Positions 1-5,834 of a DNA stretch of 7,325 nucleotides are shown here, piece after piece (the stretch's first letter is position 1; the number at the start of each line of letters is the position of its first letter). Location: the NCBI GenBank assembly GCA_024697885.1, contig JAILSA010000176.1, positions 1 to 7,325 of the forward strand. The letters are read 5' to 3'. A model generated the notes under the pieces. It had not been told where the DNA came from. It worked only from the letters and a program-made list of their open reading frames with translations, and made no database searches. The position numbers were made by a program, and so were the translations under genes. This stretch comes from Eubacterium sp. Its GTDB lineage: Bacteria; Bacillota; Clostridia; Lachnospirales; Lachnospiraceae.

Positions 1-147
1 AATCAGGCAAAGGTCGTTTAACTTAGCTTCCGGTCCGATCGACTCCACGGTCAGACCGACAACTTTGGCAACCTTTCCCAACGCCTTCACATAACTGCGG
101 TCCGCGAGGGATTCGTATTTAGCTACGGAAAACGGAGCTGCAAGCAT
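1..147 (-). CDS. fliI: Flagellum-specific ATP synthase FliI, N-terminal fragment (cut by window edge)
   Basis: These are the first 49 codons of FliI, the cytoplasmic F1-beta-like ATPase that, with FliH, energises or primes protein export through the flagellar type III secretion gate. The ATG at 147-145 is preceded by an AGGAAGG ribosome site at 160-154 with a six-base gap. The translation starts MLAAPFSVAKYESLADRS and then has GKVAKVVGLTVESIGPEAKL followed by NDLCLI. This matches the N-terminal beta-barrel signature of FliI (GKV..VVGL..ES.GP......LC.I). The Walker A and B motifs lie beyond the left edge, so catalytic integrity cannot be judged. The gene is separated from fliH by 71 bp that contain a terminator-like hairpin, an unusually large gap for this cluster. 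The related type III ATPase SctN or an F1 subunit could look similar, but position after fliH makes FliI the clear choice. Confidence 0.9.
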   Translation of the reverse strand, partial: MLAAPFSVAKYESLADRSYVKALGKVAKVVGLTVESIGPEAKLNDLCLI

Positions 148-172
148 ACCGGTCCTTCCTTTCGTAAATATC

Positions 173-217
173 AAAAAGGTTACTATTCATAGCTTATGGA
201 AAACCATGAATAGTAAC
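173..217 (-). terminator. Terminator-like hairpin between fliH and fliI
   Basis: Read on the minus strand, a perfect 12-bp inverted repeat pairs GTTACTATTCAT (217-206) with ATGAATAGTAAC (190-179). The pairing continues inward for five more pairs (two G-U) to a five-base loop at 200-196, giving a 17-bp stem. A C and then five T's (177-173) follow. The stem begins two bases after the fliH stop codon. The shape is that of an intrinsic terminator or attenuator with an AT-rich stem. An mRNA-stabilising or processing hairpin is the alternative, because fliI would normally be co-transcribed with fliH. Confidence 0.6.
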
Positions 218-218
218 A

Positions 219-1013
219 TTATACCATCATTTTTATTGCTGCCAGCATATTATCCAACTGGGTATGGATTCCGGCATCCAACATCTGGTTATCCGTCTCA
301 ATGATGCACTCATTTTTCTCCATGCCGTCCCGGGACTGGATCTCTATGGTCACACCGTCACCCACCTGTGTGAGCAGTTCATTTTTATGCTTCTCCGCAA
401 TCAGGGAATCCTCCGGACACACCCGGATAATGATGCGCTCGGCATTTTTCCTGACATCGGCTAATCCCAATCGGATCAGGTGAAGGATCAGCTCGTCCTG
501 GTTTTCGATCACGACTCCGGTCAATTTCTCAACCAGTTCACAGATCACACGGACAAACTGCGGTTCGAGATCCGCCACCATCGCGGCGTAATCCGCCTCT
601 CTGGCGACCCGCTCGTTCTCAATCTCTTCGCGAATCCTGTCGATCTCTTCGGTACCGGCCCGGATCCCCTCCTCGCGGCCGGCCTCAAATCCGTCCGCAT
701 GCGCCTGCGCTCTCACATCGTCCGCCTGTCTTCTGGCTTCCACGACGATATCGTCTGCCTGCGCCCGCGCGGAAGCGATGATTTCGTCAGACGCCTCCTG
801 CGCTTTTTTCCGCATCTCGTTGAGTTCTTCATCCAGCCTGGTAACGGGAAGTCCCTCGGAAAACTCCTCCGATTCTTTTGCCTCATCGCCGCCTACCGGC
901 ACAAACGGAACGCGGAATATCTCCTGGACGGAATAACCTGCCGCCAGTTCATCCTCCACTTCCTTCGCATCACGCACCACCACGCGGCGTGCGTTCTTGA
1001 CAACATTAGACAA
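219..1013 (-). CDS. fliH: Flagellar assembly protein FliH (export ATPase regulator/stator)
   Basis: FliH binds the ATPase FliI, keeps it in check, and links it to the C-ring and export gate. From the TTG at 1013-1011 the protein has 264 residues, normal for the family. An N-terminal segment (1-60) beginning MSNVVKNARRVVVRD is followed by a long Ala/Glu/Arg-rich helix (about 60-150). This helix contains three consecutive GxxxG steps (G108, G112, G116, G120), a hallmark of FliH. The globular C-terminal domain (150-264) ends with ECIIETDNQMLDAGIHTQLD, the family's conserved end block. I choose the TTG because a near-perfect GGAGGTGA ribosome site (1029-1022) sits eight bases before it and because family members usually begin MSN(L/I/V). 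The in-frame GTG at 1034 would place that site inside the gene. It overlaps the end of fliG by 8 nt, so translation is probably coupled. Base composition is clearly richer in GC than in its upstream neighbours. Confidence 0.93.
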   Translation of the reverse strand: MSNVVKNARRVVVRDAKEVEDELAAGYSVQEIFRVPFVPVGGDEAKESEEFSEGLPVTRLDEELNEMRKKAQEASDEIIASARAQADDIVVEARRQADDVRAQAHADGFEAGREEGIRAGTEEIDRIREEIENERVAREADYAAMVADLEPQFVRVICELVEKLTGVVIENQDELILHLIRLGLADVRKNAERIIIRVCPEDSLIAEKHKNELLTQVGDGVTIEIQSRDGMEKNECIIETDNQMLDAGIHTQLDNMLAAIKMMV

Positions 1014-2025
1014 TAATCTCGTCACCTCCACCACGGGAAATTACAATTTCAGCTGAATCCTCTAACTTACGAATTACATTTACAATCTTTTGCTGAGCCT
1101 CTTCTACATCCTTAACACGGACAGGGCCCATATATTCCATATCCTCTCGAATCATGTCTGCCAGACGGGAAGATAGGTTGTTGAAAATAGCATTTTGCAC
1201 CTCTTCGTTGGCATTTTTGAGGGCAACAGCCAGTTCGTTGTTTTCCACATCACGAAGCACGCGCTGAATGGAACGGTCGTCCAAGAGCAAAATATCCTCG
1301 AATACGAACATTTTCTTTCGGATCTCGTCTGCCAACTCCGGCTCCTCGATTTCCAGGTTCTCCATAATATGTTTCTCTGTACCACGGTCTACGGTATTCA
1401 AAACCTCTACTACGGAATCTACGCCACCCACAATGGTGTAATCCTGGCTGACCAAAGAGGAAAGCTTTTGCTCCAAAATGTTTTCCACCTCTTTGATGAC
1501 ATCCGGTGATGTACGGTCCATCATAGCAATACGTTTGGCTACATCTGTCTGCTTTTCCGGAGACAGGGCGCCGATAATACCTGCCGCCTGCTGAGGGGAC
1601 AGGTAGGACAAAATCAGGGCAATGGTCTGTGGGTGCTCATCCTGGATAAAGTTCAAGATCTGAGATGCCTCAGTCTTTCGAATAAACTCAAATGGGCGAA
1701 CCTGCAAGGAGGCTGTCAGCTTGCCAAGGACATCCCTGGCCTTTTCCTCTCCCAAAGCCTTTTGCAAAAGGTCTTTGGCATAACCTATACCACCCTCGGC
1801 GATATATTGCTGGGCCAGACAGACCTCATAGAACTCATTGAGGACCTCCTCCTTTCGGTTTGGAGGCACACTTCTGGTGTTGGCAATTTCCAGGGTCAAC
1901 TGTTCAATTTCATCTTCTTTTAAGTGTTTAAAAATGTTTGCAGCCTTTTCCGGTCCCAGGGTAATTAAGAGGACCGCCGCTTTTTGCAAACCATCTAGTT
2001 CAGATGCCTGGTTAGAATTTTTCAT
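1006..2025 (-). CDS. fliG: Flagellar motor switch/rotor protein FliG
   Basis: FliG forms the upper part of the cytoplasmic C-ring. Its N-terminal domain binds the FliF tail, its middle domain binds FliM, and its C-terminal domain meets the stator to generate torque. The ATG at 2025-2023 gives 339 residues, the usual length. Visible landmarks are the N-terminal LQKAAVLLITLGPEKAA block (13-29), the EHPQ motif (130-133), the glycine hinge GGVDSVVEVLN (200-210) and the MFVFED block (239-244). The torque surface keeps K270, R287, the acidic pair E294/D295 and R303, the counterparts of the charged residues mapped in E. coli. The ATG overlaps the fliF stop as TAATG, so reinitiation is likely; an in-frame TTG at 2040 is less likely as start. 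The stop at 1008-1006 lies within fliH. Identity is secure. Confidence 0.97.
   Translation of the reverse strand: MKNSNQASELDGLQKAAVLLITLGPEKAANIFKHLKEDEIEQLTLEIANTRSVPPNRKEEVLNEFYEVCLAQQYIAEGGIGYAKDLLQKALGEEKARDVLGKLTASLQVRPFEFIRKTEASQILNFIQDEHPQTIALILSYLSPQQAAGIIGALSPEKQTDVAKRIAMMDRTSPDVIKEVENILEQKLSSLVSQDYTIVGGVDSVVEVLNTVDRGTEKHIMENLEIEEPELADEIRKKMFVFEDILLLDDRSIQRVLRDVENNELAVALKNANEEVQNAIFNNLSSRLADMIREDMEYMGPVRVKDVEEAQQKIVNVIRKLEDSAEIVISRGGGDEIIV
1022..1029 (-). promoter_or_regulatory. fliH ribosome binding site inside fliG
   Basis: GGAGGTGA on the minus strand is almost fully complementary to the 16S rRNA 3' end and lies eight bases before the fliH TTG at 1013. It decides the start of fliH. 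The same bases encode part of the terminal Gly-Gly-Asp-Glu stretch of FliG. Confidence 0.8.
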
Positions 2026-3656
2026 TACATACCGCCCCAATCTTCATTGATCCAGTTGCGCAGCAAGAGGGCCACGGCCTCTGGATTCTCATCTACAAAT
2101 TTCTCAATCAAAACTCGGGTTTCCGACTTGTCACCCAACTCAATTTCATCCAAATTCTGCTTCTCCTCTTCCTTGGTGGTGGACAAAAGGTCCTCCACAG
2201 AAAGCTCTGGCTCCAATTCTGTCACCTCCACAGGGGATGTTCCGCGGATAATTACAAAGACTAAGAGGCCGGCAATTAAGAGGGTCAAAATAACCATGAG
2301 GTAGTTGGCAATATTGTCTGTAAAGGAGCTGGTCTCTGCCGCCTCATATACTGGCTTTTGCTTGACCTGAATGGTAATGTTGTTGACAGCAATACCTGTG
2401 GCTGCCGACACTAAAGTCACCAAATCCTCTGGGGTCTCAAGGTCTGTTACCGCGCTGTTTTGATCTACATATTCTTCAAAGGAAATCTCATCTAAGAGTC
2501 CCTCTGCCTCAAGAGTCTCCTCCTTGACCACATTGTACTGGGTCAAAACAATTCCGATGGAGGACTCCTCTGGCTTAACAGCTCCCACCTCGTGCTCAAT
2601 GTTTTGCACAGTTTCATTCGGCAGGTAGTTGTACTTGTCTAGGGTTGTGGTAGAGGAAGAACTTTCGGAATCACTGATCATGGTGTCCGTCTCGTCTCCG
2701 TTAGCATCTGTTCCAGGAATACCACCGCTTCCTGAATTTCCTGTGGAACTGTAGTTGTAAGAGGATGAGTAGAGTCCCTGCTCCATTCCCTCATTAGCTG
2801 TATAGGTCTTAATCAGCTCTGTCACTACATCCATATCAAATACAATGTTGCTGCTTCCGATCTGGACATCATCATAGCCCGCCTTCAAAAGCATGTCACT
2901 GACATTCTTGCAAAAAGTGTTGCGAAGTTTTTCCTTGTAGTCCTCATCGCTGGTAATAGAGCCACCTAGAGTGTTGTCCTCCTTAGAACCATAGAGAAGG
3001 TTTCCTGTAGTATCTGTCAAAATAATGCTGTCTGTGGTGGAATTTCCCACCGCATTGGCCAGGTAGTAGGCAATGGCCTGGGCCTGGTCTGCATTGATCT
3101 CTGCATTTTTAGACAGCTGAAGGGAGGCACTCACTGAGGTCTCCTTTTTCTCGGCAAAAATAGTTCCGTCATCTGCTGGACGGTCAATATAAACCGTAGC
3201 ATCCTCCACTCCCTCAAAGGTCATTAAGCCTGTGCGAATCGATGACTGAAGGGCCAGGGTTGCCTTGGTCTCTTTTTCTGCAGAAGAGGTAGTCATATCA
3301 TTGTTGAGGGCGTCATCCCATGTCATACCCTCATCTGTGACCTTGTTCTCTCCCATCAAAAGAACAGCATCGGAGTAAACCGATTGCTCTACGCTAAAAA
3401 CAGTATTTCCATTGCTATCCGATTCTTTTTGGTAATCTAATCCTGCTGATTTCAGAGAGGAATCGAACTCAGAAGCCGTCTCACCACTCAGGGTAACAAG
3501 CTTGGTATAGACAGGACGGGTCAGAAAATAAGCCAACAAAACAATAGCAAAGAAGATGGCTAATACCACGCAGATAATAACCGTCTTTTGCTTGCTTGTA
3601 TATTTATTCCAAAACGCAAGGATTTTGTCCTTGATGGCTATCAACCGATCCATCAT
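2025..3656 (-). CDS. fliF: Flagellar MS-ring protein FliF
   Basis: FliF oligomerises in the cytoplasmic membrane to form the MS ring, the base on which rod, switch and export gate are built. The 543-residue protein is close to the family's usual length. It has a short cytoplasmic N-terminus, a first membrane helix at about 25-46, and a large extracytoplasmic region. That region carries the ring-building motif area (TLALQSSIRTGLMTFEGVED, 133-152). A Ser/Gly/Asn/Asp-rich low-complexity stretch follows at about 296-337. The second membrane helix is at about 451-470, and an acidic cytoplasmic tail ends in the FliG-binding segment (about 510-543, RVLIEKFVDENPEAVALLLR). Two adjacent ATGs (3656 and 3653) are possible starts. 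AGGAG at 3673-3669 is 12 bases before the first, a somewhat long gap. It lies 28 bp after fliE and shares one base with fliG. Confidence 0.97.
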   Translation of the reverse strand: MMDRLIAIKDKILAFWNKYTSKQKTVIICVVLAIFFAIVLLAYFLTRPVYTKLVTLSGETASEFDSSLKSAGLDYQKESDSNGNTVFSVEQSVYSDAVLLMGENKVTDEGMTWDDALNNDMTTSSAEKETKATLALQSSIRTGLMTFEGVEDATVYIDRPADDGTIFAEKKETSVSASLQLSKNAEINADQAQAIAYYLANAVGNSTTDSIILTDTTGNLLYGSKEDNTLGGSITSDEDYKEKLRNTFCKNVSDMLLKAGYDDVQIGSSNIVFDMDVVTELIKTYTANEGMEQGLYSSSYNYSSTGNSGSGGIPGTDANGDETDTMISDSESSSSTTTLDKYNYLPNETVQNIEHEVGAVKPEESSIGIVLTQYNVVKEETLEAEGLLDEISFEEYVDQNSAVTDLETPEDLVTLVSAATGIAVNNITIQVKQKPVYEAAETSSFTDNIANYLMVILTLLIAGLLVFVIIRGTSPVEVTELEPELSVEDLLSTTKEEEKQNLDEIELGDKSETRVLIEKFVDENPEAVALLLRNWINEDWGGM

Positions 3657-3684
3657 CGTTCCATCGCTCTCCTAACTAACTTAT

Positions 3685-4020
3685 TTAGAACTGCATATTC
3701 ATAATCGTACGATATGCATCCACTGCTGAATTTTTCACAGCAACAGTATACTGCAGAGAAATATTTGCCTTCTGCTGGGCGATCATTAAGTCATGCATGC
3801 TATCTGACTGACCGCTGGCAAATTTGATTTCCTCCACCTCTGCCGCATTGGAGTAATCCTCAGTCTCCTGAAGCATGCCAAGGGCTGAATTCAAAATACT
3901 GTCAAAGGTATCTCGAGTCTTGCCACTCTGCTCGGCATTTTCCTGAATAGACTGTGTGTTCTGATAGCGACTTACGGATTCCAGGCTGGAAATAGCCCCT
4001 AGGCTAGCCACGTTAACCAT
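3685..4020 (-). CDS. fliE: Flagellar hook-basal body protein FliE (MS ring-rod junction)
   Basis: FliE is a small adaptor exported early that connects the MS ring to the proximal rod and helps open the export gate. The 111-residue product fits the family (about 100-115). The diagnostic part is the C-terminal half: SMHDLMIAQQKANISLQYTV followed by AVKNSAVDAYRTIMNMQF, ending in the typical AY..IM.MQ(F/V) tail. The N-terminal half is Ser/Gln/Glu-rich and variable, as expected. The ATG at 4020 has GGGGG at 4033-4029 as ribosome site, eight bases upstream and directly abutting the flgC stop, so fliE translation probably follows flgC closely. No signal peptide is seen, consistent with export through the flagellar apparatus. 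Confidence 0.96.
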   Translation of the reverse strand: MVNVASLGAISSLESVSRYQNTQSIQENAEQSGKTRDTFDSILNSALGMLQETEDYSNAAEVEEIKFASGQSDSMHDLMIAQQKANISLQYTVAVKNSAVDAYRTIMNMQF

Positions 4021-4033
4021 TTAAATTTCCCCC

Positions 4034-4471
4034 TTATGACTGTCCAATGTTCAATGCCTGCTGTATCATTCCCTTGGTGGAATTCAAAACCGTTACATTG
4101 GCCTCATAGGCCCTGGTGGCATCGATCATGTTGGTCATTTCTGTTACTGTATTCACATTGGGATAGGTCACATATCCATCCTCATTGGCATCTGGATGGG
4201 AGGGATCGTATACCATGTTTCCCTCTGACGTATCCTCTACAATCTCAGCCACCTTGACTCCCCTTCCAATGTGACCATTGGCCATACTCAGAGTCTCGCT
4301 GAAGCTGGGATAACTCTTCTCTTCAAAAACAACAGTTTTGCGTCGATAGACATTGCCATCCGCATCTCTTGTTGTATTTACATTGGCAATATTTTCGGAT
4401 ATGGTATCCATTCTGGTCTGCTGTGCAGTCATTCCTGTTGCACTGACATCCATCGCCCCAAATATTGACAT
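4034..4471 (-). CDS. flgC: Flagellar proximal rod protein FlgC
   Basis: FlgC is one of the proximal rod subunits that carry torque from the MS ring through the cell envelope. The 145-residue protein begins MSIFGAMDVSATGMTAQQTR and carries the rod/hook signature ISENIANVNTTR (24-35), where the Asn-rich motif belongs to the family shared with FlgB, FlgE, FlgG and FlgK. The C-terminus has the FlgC-specific YDPSHPDAN.DGYV.YPNVN block (88-107), then MIDATRAYEANVTVLNSTKG (115-134). GGAGGGGG just upstream of the ATG at 4471 is a strong ribosome site. The 60-bp gap after flgB holds two small hairpins but no promoter that I can support. Confidence 0.97.
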   Translation of the reverse strand: MSIFGAMDVSATGMTAQQTRMDTISENIANVNTTRDADGNVYRRKTVVFEEKSYPSFSETLSMANGHIGRGVKVAEIVEDTSEGNMVYDPSHPDANEDGYVTYPNVNTVTEMTNMIDATRAYEANVTVLNSTKGMIQQALNIGQS

Positions 4472-4501
4472 AGGCCCCCTCCTTTACCAAACACTAATTG
4501 A

Positions 4502-4514
4502 GATTCTTTGAATC
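4502..4514 (-). other. Small hairpin in flgB-flgC gap
   Basis: GATTC-AAA-GAATC is a perfect 5-bp inverted repeat with a three-base loop, about 30 bp before flgC. There is no T-run after it, so it is not a terminator. It may affect mRNA processing, but a repeat of this length could also be chance. Confidence 0.3.
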
Positions 4515-4522
4515 AGGGCTCA

Positions 4523-4542
4523 GAACCCCTTTTAGGAAGTTC
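4523..4542 (-). other. Hairpin spanning the flgB stop codon
   Basis: On the minus strand, GAACTTCCT and AGGGGTTC can fold into an eight-pair stem with one bulged T and one G-U pair around an AAA loop. It covers the flgB stop at 4534-4532. No T-run follows. With the second hairpin downstream it could influence message stability or FlgB:FlgC ratio; this is inference only. Confidence 0.3.
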
Positions 4543-4921
4543 TAAGAGCTGACTCCAATCGATTAAATTCCTGGTTGACGGAATTCATCAGAGTGTAGTA
4601 TCTCAACTGGTTCTTTGCAAGCTCAACATTCTCTGTACTGATATCTACATTGTTTCCATCTGCACGATAAGACAGGCCCGCCTGCTCTGTATAGGTTGTG
4701 GATTCTAAGGTGGAAAGGTCTATATTGGCCACTGTCTCATCTAGTGAATCCCTGCCGGCTATGGCATTGGAAAGATATGTCTCAAACTGAACATCCTTTC
4801 TCTTGTAGCCGGGAGTGTCTGCATTGGCTATGTTGTTGGACAAAACATCATTTCTTGTCCAGCTGGCATCTGCTGCCTTGTCTAATACATTGATATAATT
4901 GTATGCATTGGATAAAACCAC
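4532..4921 (-). CDS. flgB: Flagellar proximal rod protein FlgB
   Basis: FlgB is a rod subunit located at the base near FliE. The 129-residue product carries the family pattern from the first residues: NAYNYINVLDKAADASW (5-21), then RNDVLSNNIANADTPGYKRK (23-42) with the conserved NNIAN.DTPGYK signature. The C-terminal RADGNNVDISTENVELAKNQ (86-105) is followed by LRYYTLMNSVNQEFNRLESA (106-125). The start is a GTG at 4921, supported by AAAGGA at 4936-4931 nine bases upstream and by the family's N-terminus, which needs these residues; no ATG lies at the right place. It is the first flagellar gene after codY and follows a terminator-like hairpin, so it likely depends on a promoter here or on readthrough. 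Confidence 0.96.
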   Translation of the reverse strand: MVLSNAYNYINVLDKAADASWTRNDVLSNNIANADTPGYKRKDVQFETYLSNAIAGRDSLDETVANIDLSTLESTTYTEQAGLSYRADGNNVDISTENVELAKNQLRYYTLMNSVNQEFNRLESALRTS

Positions 4922-4942
4922 ACCACCACTTCCTTTCTCACG

Positions 4943-4991
4943 AAAAACGCAAACGGCATTATGACTCCATGTTCACAATTCCATTTGCGTT
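4943..4991 (-). terminator. Intrinsic terminator/attenuator between codY and flgB
   Basis: On the minus strand AACGCAAATGG (4991-4981) pairs with CCGTTTGCGTT (4956-4946), 11 pairs with one U-G. After a single A/G mismatch, ATTGTGA (4979-4973) pairs with TCATAAT (4964-4958), seven more pairs with one G-U, around an eight-base loop. Five T's (4947-4943) overlap the foot of the stem. It fits a rho-independent terminator for the codY transcript, seven bases before the flgB ribosome site. It could also act as an attenuator controlling entry into the flagellar genes. Confidence 0.7.
4950..4975 (-). promoter_or_regulatory. Weak sigma-28-like promoter candidate for flgB
   Basis: TGAA (4975-4972), a 14-base spacer and GCCGTTTG (4957-4950) partly match the flagellar sigma-D/sigma-28 pattern TAAA-N14-16-GCCGATAT. 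The start would fall about 20 bases before flgB. The match is only partial (3 of 4 and 5 of 8) and lies inside the terminator hairpin, so it may be chance. Confidence 0.2.
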
Positions 4992-5016
4992 CCAGAATTC
5001 CTTTTCATAACATAGA

Positions 5017-5775
5017 TTAGTTGTCAAATTCTGTGTAGACAATATCATTGATAATCTCAATATGGGTTCCCTTGACACCTGAGGACTTGGTGCGGATCAA
5101 TCCAGCACTTACAAGTTTTCTCAGGGCGTTGACCATAACGGTTCGGGTAATGCCATACTTCTTGGCAACCTGGCTGGTAACAAGGGTATCTTCCTTGCCA
5201 TTTAACTCATGGATAACACAGCTAACTGCTGTACACTCCAGGGGAGTCAAGGTCTCCAGGGCCGAGGTGAGATTCTTTTTCTTATTCGCTTCTTTATCTA
5301 ATTTTTCCTGGTCGGATCGAATGATTTCCAAACCAACCACCGTAGTGCTGTATTCACAGAGGATTATGTCCTCGATTCCATACAGGTTTCCCTTACGGTA
5401 CAAAAACAGGGTTCCCAAACGGTCTCCTCGGATGCTGATGGGTGTAATCATGGCACAGTAGCCACTGGCCTCTTTTCGATCAAACCCTAAAATTTCCAGA
5501 TTGGCATTTTCCTTGGTGGATAAAACTCCAAGAAATCTCTCATTCATCTGGGAATCCACAAAGACCCCACGCTTGTTTTGAAAACCGCCCAATTGTTCTG
5601 CTTCTCCCATTTGGTAAGACCCCAATATCTTGCCTTTGTTGCTGATAATATAGGCAGCTGAATTCAAAAGCTGTCCCAAGACAGAACAAATATCGGAAAA
5701 AGCAACTTTTGAGGACAAGCGATCGTTTAATAATCGATTGATCTTACGAGTCTTATCTAGTAACTCAATGCTCAT
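5017..5775 (-). CDS. codY: GTP/branched-chain amino-acid-type global transcriptional repressor CodY
   Basis: CodY is a dimeric DNA-binding protein that in relatives senses isoleucine/leucine/valine and GTP and represses starvation genes, including motility genes in Bacillus. The 252-residue protein is near the usual 255-260. It opens MSIELLDKTRKINRLLND, has a GAF-type sensor domain (about 1-155, including RGDRLGTLFLYR and EYSTTVVGLEIIRS), a linker helix, and a C-terminal winged helix. The recognition region is SQVAKKYGITRTVMVNALRK (201-220) followed by LVSAGLIRTKSSGVKGTHIE (221-240), very close to the Bacillus helix. The sensor loop at about 52-85 is divergent from Bacillus. The ATG at 5775 is chosen because GGAGGG lies six bases before it; an in-frame GTG at 5793 would put that site inside the gene. 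It has its own promoter and is followed by a terminator-like hairpin, so it may be transcribed alone as well as with topA. Confidence 0.96.
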   Translation of the reverse strand: MSIELLDKTRKINRLLNDRLSSKVAFSDICSVLGQLLNSAAYIISNKGKILGSYQMGEAEQLGGFQNKRGVFVDSQMNERFLGVLSTKENANLEILGFDRKEASGYCAMITPISIRGDRLGTLFLYRKGNLYGIEDIILCEYSTTVVGLEIIRSDQEKLDKEANKKKNLTSALETLTPLECTAVSCVIHELNGKEDTLVTSQVAKKYGITRTVMVNALRKLVSAGLIRTKSSGVKGTHIEIINDIVYTEFDN

Positions 5776-5781
5776 AAATTG

Positions 5782-5787
5782 CCCTCC
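5782..5787 (-). promoter_or_regulatory. codY ribosome binding site
   Basis: GGAGGG on the minus strand lies six bases before the ATG at 5775. It settles the start and rules against the upstream in-frame GTG at 5793. Confidence 0.85.
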
Positions 5788-5802
5788 AATCACTATATGT
5801 TG

Positions 5803-5831
5803 ATTTTAGCATACTTCCTATCAATTGACAA
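5803..5831 (-). promoter_or_regulatory. Sigma-A promoter of codY with extended -10
   Basis: TTGTCA (5831-5826) and TAAAAT (5808-5803) are separated by exactly 17 bases. Each differs from consensus by one base, and TGC precedes the -10 as an extended -10 element. Transcription would start near 5796, leaving a leader of about 20 bases. The -35 begins three bases after the topA stop codon. Confidence 0.75.
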
Positions 5832-5834
5832 GAC

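Noticed and set aside
480..1016. Long plus-strand open frame (178 codons) opposite fliH
   Set aside because: It lies fully antisense to a clear fliH; its product resembles no family I know, and the open frame is explained by the GC-rich third positions of fliH removing stop codons on the other strand.
1014..1034. GTG at 1034 as fliH start
   Set aside because: It lies upstream of the strong GGAGGTGA site, has no good ribosome site of its own, and adds residues not expected at the family's N-terminus.
2026..2040. TTG at 2040 as fliG start
   Set aside because: The ATG at 2025 forms the typical TAATG junction with fliF and gives the usual FliG length; the TTG has no clear ribosome site.
4992..5012. 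Possible CodY box upstream of flgB (around the GAATTCTGGAAC stretch)
   Set aside because: Only about 7 of 15 positions match the AATTTTCWGAAAATT consensus, which is near background.
5048..5461. Plus-strand open frame (137 codons) opposite codY
   Set aside because: Antisense shadow of codY with no ribosome site or recognisable domain.
5776..5793. GTG at 5793 as codY start
   Set aside because: The GGAGGG ribosome site falls between it and the ATG at 5775, so translation begins at the ATG.
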